Shown: positions 45,446 through 54,445 of the stretch, piece after piece
Layout: each line of letters opens with the position of its first letter
Position numbering within the stretch: the first letter of the stretch is position 1
Origin: Paenibacillus pabuli
Lineage (GTDB): Bacteria; Bacillota; Bacilli; Paenibacillales; Paenibacillaceae
DNA: 64,000 nt
Assembly: GCF_039831995.1 (NCBI RefSeq)
Contig: NZ_JBDOIO010000003.1
Location: 806,001 to 870,000 of the forward strand
Reading direction: 5' to 3'
Notes under the pieces: model-generated
Seen by the model: the letters and a program-made list of their open reading frames with translations, nothing else
What the model was told of the DNA's origin: nothing
Databases searched by the model: none
Position numbers and translations under genes: made by a program

Positions 45446-46339
45446 TTAACCTTCGGACTGCAATGCCAGTGCCACTTCACGTACAAGACCCGGAAACCAG
45501 TCCATCAGTGCTTCAAATGTATATCCCGCCTGTTCTGCCTTGGTTGTATCCATCGTCCATGATTCCGAGATCCCAAAGGGCGACATATCCTCCTGAGCTG
45601 TTTCGCGTAACACTTGGGACTGCATGCCTGTGACAGTCTCAATCAGATCCATCATGGCAGACAGCGTAATGGAGCCTTTCGAGGCTGCATTTACAGGTCC
45701 GATAATCGTCGAATGCCCTAACCAGGCAAGAAATCTGGCCGCTTCCGTTGAATTGATAAATCCAATCTCGGCGTCCGGATTCGGCATGCCGATCGGTTTC
45801 CCTTTTTGCACATGTTCAATATGAAAATGCAGTCTTCTCGTGTAGTCGTCTATACCGAGTACAATTGGAATTCTCATCGCCACGACCGGGAAACTTGCTT
45901 CCTGAAAGAACACAGCCTCCGCAAGCCGCTTGCCCTCTCCATATGAAAAGTCCTCGTGATTCCCGTATCTCAATGGATACGTGTATGGATCAAAATCCTC
46001 TTCCGTGAATCCCGGTTTGGGATCGCCGTACACGGAGAGCGTTGATGTAAGTACATATCTTTGTGTGCGCCCCGCAAAAGCCTCACACGCCGACTTCGCA
46101 GCATCCGGCGAGTAACAGATGTTATCGTACACTACATCCCACTGGTCAATCTGTGCTGCTTCAGCTAGAGATTGCGGATCCTCACGATCCATCTTGATCC
46201 GGTTCACTTCCGGCCCGAAGTCCACGTTCGTTTTGCCGCGCGTCGCAACGGTAATTTGCGATTTGCCTTCCCACAGCAAATGATCGACCAGACGTTTGCC
46301 GAAGAAGCGTGTCCCGCCAAGTATGAGTACTTTTTTCAT
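45446..46339 (-). CDS. NAD-dependent epimerase/dehydratase family protein
   Basis: A 297-residue extended short-chain dehydrogenase. The N-terminal Rossmann motif is LGGTRFFGKRL at 7-17, and the protein resembles plant/bacterial isoflavone-reductase-like and chloroplast stem-loop-binding-type SDRs, with Ser/Thr-Tyr-Lys region LTSTLSVYGDP and Y-x3-K (YGEGKRL). Good AGGAGGT before the ATG. It stands alone behind the LacI terminator; the substrate, probably a nucleotide sugar or related compound, is unknown. Confidence 0.82.
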   Translation of the reverse strand: MKKVLILGGTRFFGKRLVDHLLWEGKSQITVATRGKTNVDFGPEVNRIKMDREDPQSLAEAAQIDQWDVVYDNICYSPDAAKSACEAFAGRTQRYVLTSTLSVYGDPKPGFTEEDFDPYTYPLRYGNHEDFSYGEGKRLAEAVFFQEASFPVVAMRIPIVLGIDDYTRRLHFHIEHVQKGKPIGMPNPDAEIGFINSTEAARFLAWLGHSTIIGPVNAASKGSITLSAMMDLIETVTGMQSQVLRETAQEDMSPFGISESWTMDTTKAEQAGYTFEALMDWFPGLVREVALALQSEG

Positions 46340-46469
46340 CCGATAGACCTCCTACCCTCTTCTGGTGTTTCACTTATTATAACGAGGTTTGCAATACTAC
46401 ATCAAATATACCCCGTAGTGCAACAGTTAACGTGTGTTTCAAAGATCGAATGACCTGTTATCACATGAC

Positions 46470-47192
46470 CTAGGATTCGGGTTTTGCAATGATCAGCATG
46501 GTATGGGCTTCCTGCTGAAATTCATATGTCGTCCTGATTTCAGTAACACCTAATCCTCGGCTCTCCAGCAAGGATTTGAGCTCATTCATATGTGCATAGC
46601 GTTTCCCCGACAGATCGACTGTAGGGAAAATCCGCAGCTCTTGTCTAGTTACGCGCAGCAATTCAAGAATGGTTTGCTCATGGAAACTGAAGTCCAATCG
46701 ATCTGCATACGTAAACAGAAAATGTGCAGATAAAGTCATATCAAATTGTTCATCAGCGAAAGGCAGCGCGGGAAGCTCGGCATAGATATACTGCTCGGGA
46801 AAACTTCTCATATCTGCCGCACAATCCCGAAGGGCGCTCGTTCTTGCTTGCTTCAAACCATTCATTGAACCGAAATAGTCCCACCTGTATCTGTCACGCA
46901 CCTGTTCCAATTGCTTCAAGGTTTGTTTAACGTCTTCCTGTCCTTTAGATTCCAATTGGTCTATTTCATGTTGGTACGCCGTATCGGCTGCCATGGAATC
47001 CGCCCCCTGTCTGCGAGCATGACTGCTGAATGAACATGCCCCGCCCGGACAGTCCAGGATGGATCTGCCATGGAGATCTTCGGGAGTAAGGTTGAACATC
47101 AGCATGTATTCCTCATACGTTCGTCCAATAAAAATAATCTTCTCCAATTCAAGACCCAGGCTCTTGTTTGCTTGCTGCTCTTCTCTACTCAT
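46470..47192 (-). CDS. Class I SAM-dependent methyltransferase
   Basis: A 240-residue methyltransferase-fold protein. The SAM-binding motif I reads ILDCPGGACSF near 45-55, and motif IV/post-I features are FADEQFDMTLSAHFLFTYADRL near 143-165. The middle (EQVRDRYRWDYFGSM) is a helical insert. The acceptor substrate is unknown. The ribosome site is weak. It lies 31 bases after the Gfo/Idh gene on the same strand, so the two may be co-transcribed. Confidence 0.78.
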   Translation of the reverse strand: MSREEQQANKSLGLELEKIIFIGRTYEEYMLMFNLTPEDLHGRSILDCPGGACSFSSHARRQGADSMAADTAYQHEIDQLESKGQEDVKQTLKQLEQVRDRYRWDYFGSMNGLKQARTSALRDCAADMRSFPEQYIYAELPALPFADEQFDMTLSAHFLFTYADRLDFSFHEQTILELLRVTRQELRIFPTVDLSGKRYAHMNELKSLLESRGLGVTEIRTTYEFQQEAHTMLIIAKPES

Positions 47193-47222
47193 CTCGTCTC
47201 AGCTCACTTTCCTATAACTTCA

Positions 47223-48203
47223 TTAATCGTTCGGGAAAACCAGACCAATCTGCTTACGGATCTGATCCATCACCTGCATGGTTGCATAGGAGCGCTCATA
47301 GGTGTTCATCTCGGATTCCTTTTTCCCCTGCTGAACGAGGTTAACGAATTCCTCCACCTCGTAATACATAGCAGGATAGGTCTGCTCGACTGTCAATGGT
47401 TCTACCGTACCGTCATTGTATCGTATTTCCGCATGTTCAGGGGAACCGATCTTATCTATAATGATGCTCCCGCGCTCTCCCATAATTTCGCTTGGTACAA
47501 GGGAATTGGAGATTTTGGAGTAAGTCACCACAGCTTCCATCTCATCGTAGCCCAGCAGTACACTGCCTTGCCCGTCGACGCCTGAATCCAGCATGATGGC
47601 TTGAGCTTGAACCTGATTTGGCGCACCAAACAGTGTAATTAGCGGGTACAGGCAGTACACACCCAGATCCATTAAAGCGCCGTTGGCAAGTTCTGGTTTG
47701 AATGCATTGAGCACAATGCCCTCTTTGTACTTGTCGTAACGGGATGAATACTGACAATAACCCGCGATATATTTGCGCACGGGTCCAATTTTATGCAGAT
47801 GGGCCTGTACCTTTTTGAACGAGGGAACCAGCGTTGACTTCATCGCTTCCATGAGCACAACGTTGTTCTCACGAGCTGTGTTTATGACATGGGAAACCTC
47901 TGCAGCATTGGCAGCAAGGGGCTTCTCACATAATACATGCTTGCCGTTTCTCAGGAACAACGCTGTCTGATCGGCATGATATGTATTTGGCGTAGCAATG
48001 TAGACAGCATCTATTGCGTCACTCGCTGCCATTTCCTCCAGGTTAGTGAATCGATGTTTGGCGTTATATTTATCTGCAAATGCACTCGCCTTATCGGCCG
48101 TCCGTGAAAAGACAGCTGTTAATTCAAAGCCCTTCACATGTGCTGCAGCTTCAAGAAGCCTTTCTGTAATCCAATTGGTACCTACAACTCCGAAACGGAC
48201 CAT
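47223..48203 (-). CDS. Gfo/Idh/MocA family oxidoreductase
   Basis: A 326-residue NAD(P)-dependent sugar or dihydrodiol dehydrogenase relative. Rossmann start VRFGVVGTNWITERLL, the family EKPLAANAAEV motif near 95-105, and a beta-sheet C-terminal domain (GALMDLGVYCLYPL). GAGGTAGG precedes the ATG. It is followed by the methyltransferase gene and is not part of the ThuA operon further along. The substrate is unknown. Confidence 0.88.
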   Translation of the reverse strand: MVRFGVVGTNWITERLLEAAAHVKGFELTAVFSRTADKASAFADKYNAKHRFTNLEEMAASDAIDAVYIATPNTYHADQTALFLRNGKHVLCEKPLAANAAEVSHVINTARENNVVLMEAMKSTLVPSFKKVQAHLHKIGPVRKYIAGYCQYSSRYDKYKEGIVLNAFKPELANGALMDLGVYCLYPLITLFGAPNQVQAQAIMLDSGVDGQGSVLLGYDEMEAVVTYSKISNSLVPSEIMGERGSIIIDKIGSPEHAEIRYNDGTVEPLTVEQTYPAMYYEVEEFVNLVQQGKKESEMNTYERSYATMQVMDQIRKQIGLVFPND

Positions 48204-48382
48204 TATTACCTACCTCTTTCATATATGAATTTCGCATGTACATCATCCTGCTCATTGTAGCATATTTCATTCCATGGGACGGAAGCGATCGTTTTCTTCT
48301 TGCCATTGAGATCTTGCTTTTTCATGTGAAAAGCTGTTGAACATCTTTCGAACAAGGGTATAATGTGTCGTGAGGTGATCCT

Positions 48383-48967
48383 ATGAAGCTTCGGGAAAAT
48401 CACGAACCCCTTTCTTTTTCGATAGATAAACCGCAATGGAATGCCGTTATCAGCAATGACGCCTCCTATGACGGGAAATTTTATTACGGTGTCAGGACGA
48501 CAGGCATTTTTTGCCGACCTTCATGCAAATCCAAAGCACCAAAATACGATAACGTATTGGGTTTCCGTCACCCTGAAGATGCACTAGCGCAAGGCTTTAG
48601 ACCGTGCAAACGATGCAAACCTACAGGACAGCGTGTTCCTGACCAGGAATGGGTTTCCGTCGTAACGGACTATATTACACATCATTATTCAGAATCTCTT
48701 ACTCTTGATATGCTCGCCCAGATTAGCCATGGCAGCCCGTATCATCTGCATCGCGTATTCAAGCGGATTACGGGGTTGACTCCCTTTCAATATATTCAGA
48801 ACATTCGAATAACCGAAGCGAAAAAGCTGCTCGTGAGCACTTCGCTCACGGTTTCAGATATCGGTCGCCAAGTAGGCATTGCCAATCCGGCCTATTTCAG
48901 TGCTGTGTTTCGCAAGCTTACAGAGCAGACACCTGCTCAATATCGGGAACAGGGGCAACTCAAATGA
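48383..48967 (+). CDS. adaA: Ada-type methyl-accepting activator (AdaA)
   Basis: A 194-residue methylation sensor and activator. The N-terminal zinc domain has Cys44, Cys48, Cys75 and Cys78, with the same 4-27-3 spacing as the Ada Cys38/42/69/72 site that accepts methyl from phosphotriesters. The C-terminal half is an AraC helix-turn-helix pair (LTLDMLAQISHGSPYHLHRVFKRITG and SDIGRQVGIANPAYFSAVFRK). No Ogt/AdaB repair domain is attached, as in Bacillus AdaA. GAGGTGAT precedes the ATG. Its stop overlaps the start of the radical SAM gene by four bases, so it probably activates that gene. Confidence 0.93.
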   Translation: MKLRENHEPLSFSIDKPQWNAVISNDASYDGKFYYGVRTTGIFCRPSCKSKAPKYDNVLGFRHPEDALAQGFRPCKRCKPTGQRVPDQEWVSVVTDYITHHYSESLTLDMLAQISHGSPYHLHRVFKRITGLTPFQYIQNIRITEAKKLLVSTSLTVSDIGRQVGIANPAYFSAVFRKLTEQTPAQYREQGQLK

Positions 48968-49785
48968 AGAAACCCCAATTTTTATATAAAACATCAAAGA
49001 CACTGTTGAACAAAGGGACCGGTTTCCTTAACGGGTATACACACACGCTTAATCCCTATACGGGTTGTTCTTTTGGATGCTCATACTGTTATGTAAGACA
49101 AATGCCTGTTTCCTTGTTCCGCAAGGAGGATTGGGGCAGCTGGGTTGACGTTAAGCAGGATGCTGCAAGCGTACTTGCCAAGGAGCTCAAGCGTGCTCGC
49201 TCCAAAGGCAAAGTCACGATATTTATGTCATCCAGTACAGATCCATATCAGCCTGTCGAATATAAGGAACAAATTACGCGTTCACTGCTCGAAGTCATGA
49301 TCGAGCAACCTCCGGATTTCATATTGGTTCAAACCCGCAGTCCTCTCGTCACACGGGATGTGGATCTGTTGCAGCAATTGGGTGACCGTGTGCGTGTCAG
49401 CATGACGATTGAGACGGATCGGGATGATGTTCGTAAGCAATTCAGTCCGGCTGCACCACCCATTGCCGGAAGATTACGTGCACTGGAACAATTAAGGGAT
49501 GCAGGTATAGCTACCCAGGTTGCGATTGCCCCTGTGCTGCCCAGCAGCGATAACTTCCCTTCCCTCCTTCGGCCTCTGGTTCAGCGTGTATGTATTGATG
49601 ATTACTTCATGGGGGATGGCAGCCAAGGCAAACGAACCCGCAGACTGGGCGTGGAAAAGCTTTATCAGGAGGTAGGTATGGACGAGTGGTATCAGCCAGA
49701 GGCCTATCGCATCGTGGAAGAGCGTATGAGAAAGAAATTTGCGGAACATGAAATCTGGATCAGTCAGGCGGGATTTGAACCTTAG
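48964..49785 (+). CDS. Radical SAM protein, SPL (spore photoproduct lyase-like) family
   Basis: A 273-residue radical SAM enzyme. The 4Fe-4S cluster motif C-x3-C-x2-C is at C35, C39, C42 (GCSFGCSYCYV). The family-typical MSSSTDPYQPVE lies near 95-106 and the PP-loop-like RLRALEQLRDAGI near 168-180. It resembles the Rv2578c/SPL-like group linked to DNA repair, though distinct from spore photoproduct lyase itself. Translation is coupled to adaA by ATGA overlap. A role in alkylation damage response is a reasonable inference from this coupling; the reaction is unknown. Confidence 0.85.
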   Translation: MKKPQFLYKTSKTLLNKGTGFLNGYTHTLNPYTGCSFGCSYCYVRQMPVSLFRKEDWGSWVDVKQDAASVLAKELKRARSKGKVTIFMSSSTDPYQPVEYKEQITRSLLEVMIEQPPDFILVQTRSPLVTRDVDLLQQLGDRVRVSMTIETDRDDVRKQFSPAAPPIAGRLRALEQLRDAGIATQVAIAPVLPSSDNFPSLLRPLVQRVCIDDYFMGDGSQGKRTRRLGVEKLYQEVGMDEWYQPEAYRIVEERMRKKFAEHEIWISQAGFEP

Positions 49786-49811
49786 ATATGGTAGGTATTC
49801 CAGAATAAAGG

Positions 49812-49846
49812 GCCCTGTCTCCTTAAGCGGAAGACAGGGCTTCTTT
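49812..49846. terminator. Terminator of the adaA operon
   Basis: GCCCTGTCT (49812-49820) pairs exactly with AGACAGGGC (49832-49840), followed by TTCTTTG. It separates the adaA operon from the converging ThuA operon. Confidence 0.85.
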
Positions 49847-49875
49847 GTTTATATTAGCATTTGATAATCGATGTA

Positions 49876-50982
49876 TTATTGATCAAGGGTATATCGTGCC
49901 AAACCTTCCGGCAGAGCAGCAGGACGCTGACAGGTGCTTCTCATTTTATAGAAAGTCTGCTCATCGGATGAGTCATGGAATGCCCACATCGCTTCAAGCA
50001 CATGATAGGCAAGGTCTCCGCTTGCACGGTGAGCGCGGCCACTATGAGCAGCATAAGCCATATCGGCAACACCGATTCCGCGTGTATTTTCCTGATATCC
50101 TGGAAGAAGAGGAACCTCCGTCCAATCCTGTTCACCCAGCAATCGGTAACGTACAGGGCCGCCAAACGTATTGGGATCAGGTACCTGCAGCGTGCCGTGT
50201 GTGCCATAGATCTCAATTGGTGGCAGTGAGCTTCCTCCAAAAACGTCAAAGCTCGTAATCAGCGTGCCAATGGCTCCCTGCTCAAATTGCAATAGCCCTG
50301 CCACATGCGTTGGAATATCAACCGGGATGGTCTGTCCTCTCTTTTTCTCACTCGTTATCGTACGCTCCTCCATCGCTTTGCCTGTCATGCCAGCAATGGA
50401 GCTGATTGGACCCAGCAGTTGCACTAAAGCTGTCAGATAGTAAGGGCCCATATCGAACATCGGTCCGCCGCCTGAAGCGTAGTAGAATTCCGGATCGGGA
50501 TGCCAGTGTTCATGCCCGCGGCTCATCATGAATGCCGTAGCAGCTACAGGCTTGCCAATGACGCCATCCTCCACCAGTTTGAGTGACGTCTGAATGCCTG
50601 ATCCGAAGAAGGTTTCGGGCGCGCAGCCTACCAGCAATCCTTGGCGCTTGGCTGTTTCCAGTACAGCCTGACCTTCCTCACGTGTAACGGCGAGTGGTTT
50701 TTCGACGTAGACATGTTTTCCCGCTTCAAGAGAGCGTAAACAAACATCTGCGTGGACAGCAGGAATCGTTAAATTGATGATCAGTTCAATCTCCGGATTC
50801 GCTAACATTTCATCTACCGTGTATACATTTGGAACGTTATAGGCTGCTGCCTGCTCTTCAGCCCTCTTGCGGTCAATATCCGCTACGGCAACCAGATCTA
50901 AAATTTCGAATCGATGACAGTTTTCCATATAAATACTGCTGATTTTACCACAGCCAATAATGCCTACTTTCATTGTTTTCAT
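49876..50982 (-). CDS. Gfo/Idh/MocA family oxidoreductase (ThuA operon, distal)
   Basis: A 368-residue NAD(P)-dependent oxidoreductase. Rossmann motif VGIIGCGKISSIYMENC near 6-22, YVEKPLAVTREEGQAVLE near 92-109, and a C-terminal domain with GGGPMFDMGPYYLTALVQLLG. The last gene of the operon LacI-(Gfo/Idh)-ThuA-(Gfo/Idh). In related clusters such enzymes oxidise sugars or glycosides to keto forms; the substrate here is unknown. AAGGGGG lies upstream of the first ATG, and an ATG three codons later is an alternative. Confidence 0.88.
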   Translation of the reverse strand: MKTMKVGIIGCGKISSIYMENCHRFEILDLVAVADIDRKRAEEQAAAYNVPNVYTVDEMLANPEIELIINLTIPAVHADVCLRSLEAGKHVYVEKPLAVTREEGQAVLETAKRQGLLVGCAPETFFGSGIQTSLKLVEDGVIGKPVAATAFMMSRGHEHWHPDPEFYYASGGGPMFDMGPYYLTALVQLLGPISSIAGMTGKAMEERTITSEKKRGQTIPVDIPTHVAGLLQFEQGAIGTLITSFDVFGGSSLPPIEIYGTHGTLQVPDPNTFGGPVRYRLLGEQDWTEVPLLPGYQENTRGIGVADMAYAAHSGRAHRASGDLAYHVLEAMWAFHDSSDEQTFYKMRSTCQRPAALPEGLARYTLDQ

Positions 50983-51080
50983 GCAGGTGGGCCCCCTTCA
51001 AGCGGATCGGTATTGTGGAATGCTGGTCAAGATTTCCTTTCTAACGTATGACACTTGTTTCATCACATAATGAGCGGAAA

Positions 51081-51806
51081 TTAAGTTTGGTTATCGGCCA
51101 TGCCTGTGTACACTGCGGCTGATTTGCCTGCTTTATTTTCAGCAACCGCTTTGCCTGCTGCAGCCCATTTGAAGCCACTGCGCATCATTTCAGTGACTTG
51201 CTGCATCTCTACGATATCCGCATGATGACCGAGCGAGTTGTAGTACACACGACCAGCACCCCAGCGCTTCGTCCATACAACCGGCATATCCACTGGCCCA
51301 TTCGCTGAATGGGGACCTTCCACGACCGGAAAACGAGTTGTAGCCAGCACTTCCACTGCAGGGTCAACGTGCAGATAGTATTGCTCGCTTTTCACCTGAA
51401 AATCTTCGATGTGGTCCAGCAGCGGACTTGAACCTCGTTTGATATTAACCGTGTACTCCACGCCATCATTGCCCGGGTGCGCAACCCACTGACCGCCGGT
51501 CATGAATTGCCAATCGACATTGTTCCGGAACGCATCACACATCCCGCCGTGAATACCTGCGAGGCCAACACCGCTCTGAACGGCAGCCGATACGTTATTC
51601 ACCAGTTCCTGTTCAATCTGTCCCATCGTCCACAGGGGTACAATCAGATCCAGACCCAGCAGCTTCTCGGCATCCGCATAGGCCTCTAGTGTATTCGAAA
51701 CCTCGACTTCAAACTGCTCTTCCTTCAAAATGCGTTCAAAAATCGCTGCTACCTGCTCCGGTTCATGTCCATCCCAGCCGCCCCACACAATCAGTGCCTT
51801 ACTCAT
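51081..51806 (-). CDS. ThuA domain protein
   Basis: A 241-residue protein of the trehalose-utilisation ThuA family, related in fold to class I glutamine amidotransferases. It starts with KALIVWGGWDGHEP (residues 3-16) and shows GLAGIHGGMCDAFRNNVDWQFMTGGQWVAHPG and VYYNSLGHHADIVE, typical of ThuA. The start is placed at the ATG at 51806, where family homology begins; the ribosome site is weak. Family members are tied to 3-keto-disaccharide metabolism. It lies between two Gfo/Idh genes. Confidence 0.88.
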   Translation of the reverse strand: MSKALIVWGGWDGHEPEQVAAIFERILKEEQFEVEVSNTLEAYADAEKLLGLDLIVPLWTMGQIEQELVNNVSAAVQSGVGLAGIHGGMCDAFRNNVDWQFMTGGQWVAHPGNDGVEYTVNIKRGSSPLLDHIEDFQVKSEQYYLHVDPAVEVLATTRFPVVEGPHSANGPVDMPVVWTKRWGAGRVYYNSLGHHADIVEMQQVTEMMRSGFKWAAAGKAVAENKAGKSAAVYTGMADNQT

Positions 51807-51930
51807 CGTTTCATCACTCGCTTTCGAATAGTGTTTTTTCAGATCCTGCAAGTACACCGCTAAAACGCTGATCGTTTGATCTTCACTTCATCTCAAATGC
51901 TCCGGTATTCATAACGTACTATTTACTTGC

Positions 51931-53103
51931 TCACATCTCTTCAAGCGAAACCCAGCGCCGTTCTGCAACGGAACGTTCCACCGCTTCCAACACCGCCTGG
52001 CAGGCAACCCCATCATGGAAACTTGGTGACGGCTGACGTCCTTCTGAGATGGCTGTAACCAGCTCCAGCATTTCGTGTGTAAACGTATGCTCGAATCCGA
52101 TGGTGTGTCCTGCTGGCCACCATGCCTCGGCATACTTGTGTGCCGGATCTGTAGCCAGAACGCGCCGGAATCCCTGAACGTCTTCTTCATCTTTTGTAAA
52201 ATAAACTTCCAGTTCATTCATTCGTTCAAAATCAAACCGGACACTGCCTAGGCTGCCGTTAATCTCGAATGAATTCGTGCTGCGGTGACCTGCTGCAAAG
52301 CGTGTAGCCTCGAAGCTGCCCAGTGCGCCTCCTGTGAACCTGGCCAGGAACAATGTAGCATCATCAACTGTCACTTCACCCTTCGGTGCATCCGCATTCG
52401 AGCTGCCTTTGGCACTGAGTCCAGTCATTTCGGAAGCAAGTGGCCGTTCCTTGATAAACGTCTCGCTCATTCCGATCACTTCCTGGAACTCTCCCACTAG
52501 GAATCGTGCGAGATCGATTAGGTGTGCACCCAGATCCCCGTGTGATCCCGAGCCAGCTACTTCCTTTTGCAAACGCCACACAAGCGGGAATGAAGGATCC
52601 ATGATCCAGTCCTGCAGGAAAAACGCGCGGAAGTGATAGATTTTACCCAGGCGACCGCTCTGAACCAATTCCTTGGCAAGCTGCACAGCCGGGGAGAAGC
52701 GATAGTTGAATCCAACCATGTGGGCTACTCCAGCATCTTCTGCTGCTTGAAGCATCTCTCTCGAATCGGCAAGCGACAAGGCCAGCGGTTTCTCACAGAA
52801 TAAATGTTTACCCTGACGGGCTGCTTCCAGCGCAATTTCCTTATGCGCATCACTTGGTGCGTTAATATCAATCAGATCAATATCATCGCGCTTCACCAAT
52901 TCACGCCAATCGGTTACACTTTCGGACCAGCCGAACTGGTTCGCTGCTTCCTGTACGCCTTTTTCATTCCGGCCGCAGATGACCGACATTTCAGGCTGTA
53001 GCGGTGCTGACGGGAAAAACATGGGCAGACTGCGATAAGCATTGCTATGGGCCTTCCCCATAAACTTGTATCCTACCATTCCGACACGTAGACGATTTGA
53101 CAT
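51931..53103 (-). CDS. Gfo/Idh/MocA family oxidoreductase (ThuA operon, proximal)
   Basis: A 390-residue oxidoreductase. Rossmann motif VGMVGYKFMGKAHSNAYR near 7-24, CEKPLALSLADSREML, and a large beta domain with SHGDLGAHLIDLARFLVGE. The KFMGKAHSNAY variant is typical of a Paenibacillus-abundant group acting on sugars or inositols. GGAGGAAAAG precedes the ATG. It is the first enzyme gene after the LacI regulator, 39 bases from its stop. Confidence 0.89.
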   Translation of the reverse strand: MSNRLRVGMVGYKFMGKAHSNAYRSLPMFFPSAPLQPEMSVICGRNEKGVQEAANQFGWSESVTDWRELVKRDDIDLIDINAPSDAHKEIALEAARQGKHLFCEKPLALSLADSREMLQAAEDAGVAHMVGFNYRFSPAVQLAKELVQSGRLGKIYHFRAFFLQDWIMDPSFPLVWRLQKEVAGSGSHGDLGAHLIDLARFLVGEFQEVIGMSETFIKERPLASEMTGLSAKGSSNADAPKGEVTVDDATLFLARFTGGALGSFEATRFAAGHRSTNSFEINGSLGSVRFDFERMNELEVYFTKDEEDVQGFRRVLATDPAHKYAEAWWPAGHTIGFEHTFTHEMLELVTAISEGRQPSPSFHDGVACQAVLEAVERSVAERRWVSLEEM

Positions 53104-53142
53104 GTTCTTTTCCTCCTTTGGAATCTAAAATCATGCTCTAAA

Positions 53143-54189
53143 CTACTTACGAATCGATGAAGCACGGATGATTAACTCTGCAGGCAATAACGCTCTTGGC
53201 GATTCAGATGAAAATTCCGAATCCTCAGTTGAAGCGCTTCCAACCAAAGAACCATGAATGAGCTTCGAAGCTGCCAGTTCACCCATCTCATAAAAAGGAA
53301 CCCTGACGCTCGTTAGCGGTGGCACGGCCATCTCGGCAGCATCGGAATCATCATAGCCGACAAAAGCCGGGAAATCCTGAACCCTAATCCCGCGCTCACG
53401 CAATCCGTGCATAACACCAATAGCCATGCGGTCATTGGCAGCAAACACGGCGTCTATCTCGTCAAGCCTCGCTGCAATCGTGGCTGCAGCCTCCACACCG
53501 CTTCTTCTGCTGTAATTCCCTTCAAGCAGGAGGCTAGGATCCAGCTCCATTCCGGCTTCATGTAAACCAATCCGGACACCCTGCAGCCGCTCCTGACTGT
53601 TGGAATAACTGTCCGGACCGTTGAGAAAAACAATGTTGCGGTAACCCTGATCGGTAAGGTGGCGAATGGCGAGCCTGCTGCCTTCTACATGATCAGCATC
53701 CACTTCCACAAAGGCTTCACCTGCAAAGTGTTGGTTCATGACACAAAAAGGATGACCTTCCTCTTGTAACTGCTGCATGGCTGCCAGTTCCCCGGGGTCA
53801 TCTCTGGCACCAAGAATAATGCAGGCGTCCACTTTTTGACGTCGAAACAGGTCGGCATAATTCATGACTTCGCCGGGTGATCTGAACATGACCAGCAGAT
53901 CCATACCGCTGTCTCTGGCCTTATTTCCAATACCGCTCAGCATTTCCGAGAAAAAATAGGCAGAAAACAGATGCGCCTTCGGAACATAAGGCAAAACAAC
54001 ACCAAGGTTACCACTTTTGCTTCTGGCGAAGCTGCGTGCAATTGCACTGGGCACATATCCCAGCTTCTTGGAAGCTTCCAATACTTTGCGGCGAGTCTCC
54101 TCTTTGATCGGTCCAACCCCGTTAAGTACACGAGACACCGTAGCTTCGGAGACCCCTGCCAAGTCAGCCACCTCTTTGCGGGATGCCAT
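53143..54189 (-). CDS. LacI family regulator (ThuA/Gfo-Idh operon)
   Basis: A 348-residue regulator. The helix-turn-helix RKEVADLAGVSEATVSRVLNG is near 4-24, the hinge SAIARSFARSKSGNLGVVLPY follows, and the sensor domain contains the Asp/Arg-rich effector site (EVDADHVEGSRLAIRHLTDQGY). The start is the ATG at 54189 with GGAGGTG upstream. It heads the operon of oxidoreductases and ThuA. A perfect 16-bp palindrome lies upstream and is probably its operator. Confidence 0.9.
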   Translation of the reverse strand: MASRKEVADLAGVSEATVSRVLNGVGPIKEETRRKVLEASKKLGYVPSAIARSFARSKSGNLGVVLPYVPKAHLFSAYFFSEMLSGIGNKARDSGMDLLVMFRSPGEVMNYADLFRRQKVDACIILGARDDPGELAAMQQLQEEGHPFCVMNQHFAGEAFVEVDADHVEGSRLAIRHLTDQGYRNIVFLNGPDSYSNSQERLQGVRIGLHEAGMELDPSLLLEGNYSRRSGVEAAATIAARLDEIDAVFAANDRMAIGVMHGLRERGIRVQDFPAFVGYDDSDAAEMAVPPLTSVRVPFYEMGELAASKLIHGSLVGSASTEDSEFSSESPRALLPAELIIRASSIRK

Positions 54190-54244
54190 GGATTTCACCT
54201 CCTTACGTCCTTTAAATACGATACTATTTATAGAATTTGATTTT

Positions 54245-54260
54245 ATGTACGCGCGTACAT
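54245..54260. promoter_or_regulatory. Perfect palindrome, probable LacI operator
   Basis: ATGTACGCGCGTACAT is a perfect 16-bp palindrome centred on CGCG, 55 bases before the LacI start codon. Central CpG is typical of LacI-family operators. Confidence 0.7.
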
Positions 54261-54300
54261 TTTCTCATGTGTTGTAACCGTTGTCAATGCTTTTAACATA

Positions 54301-54342
54301 AAACAGGAAGAGGATCCGTATAAGTAGATTCCCTTCCTGTTT
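54301..54342 (-). terminator. Terminator downstream of glpX
   Basis: AAACAGGAAG (54301-54310) and CTTCCTGTTT (54333-54342) form a 10-bp perfect stem with a 22-base loop. It lies about 100 bases after the glpX stop. The bases between (54343-54445) show nothing else. Confidence 0.7.
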
Positions 54343-54445
54343 GATCAACCTAAGAGCACAAATCTTGTCCAAAGCGTCATGGACGAGTCTATTAGCTAGC
54401 CTATGGCTTGACAGCGACTTTTAGACCTTTAGAACTCCGTCATGT

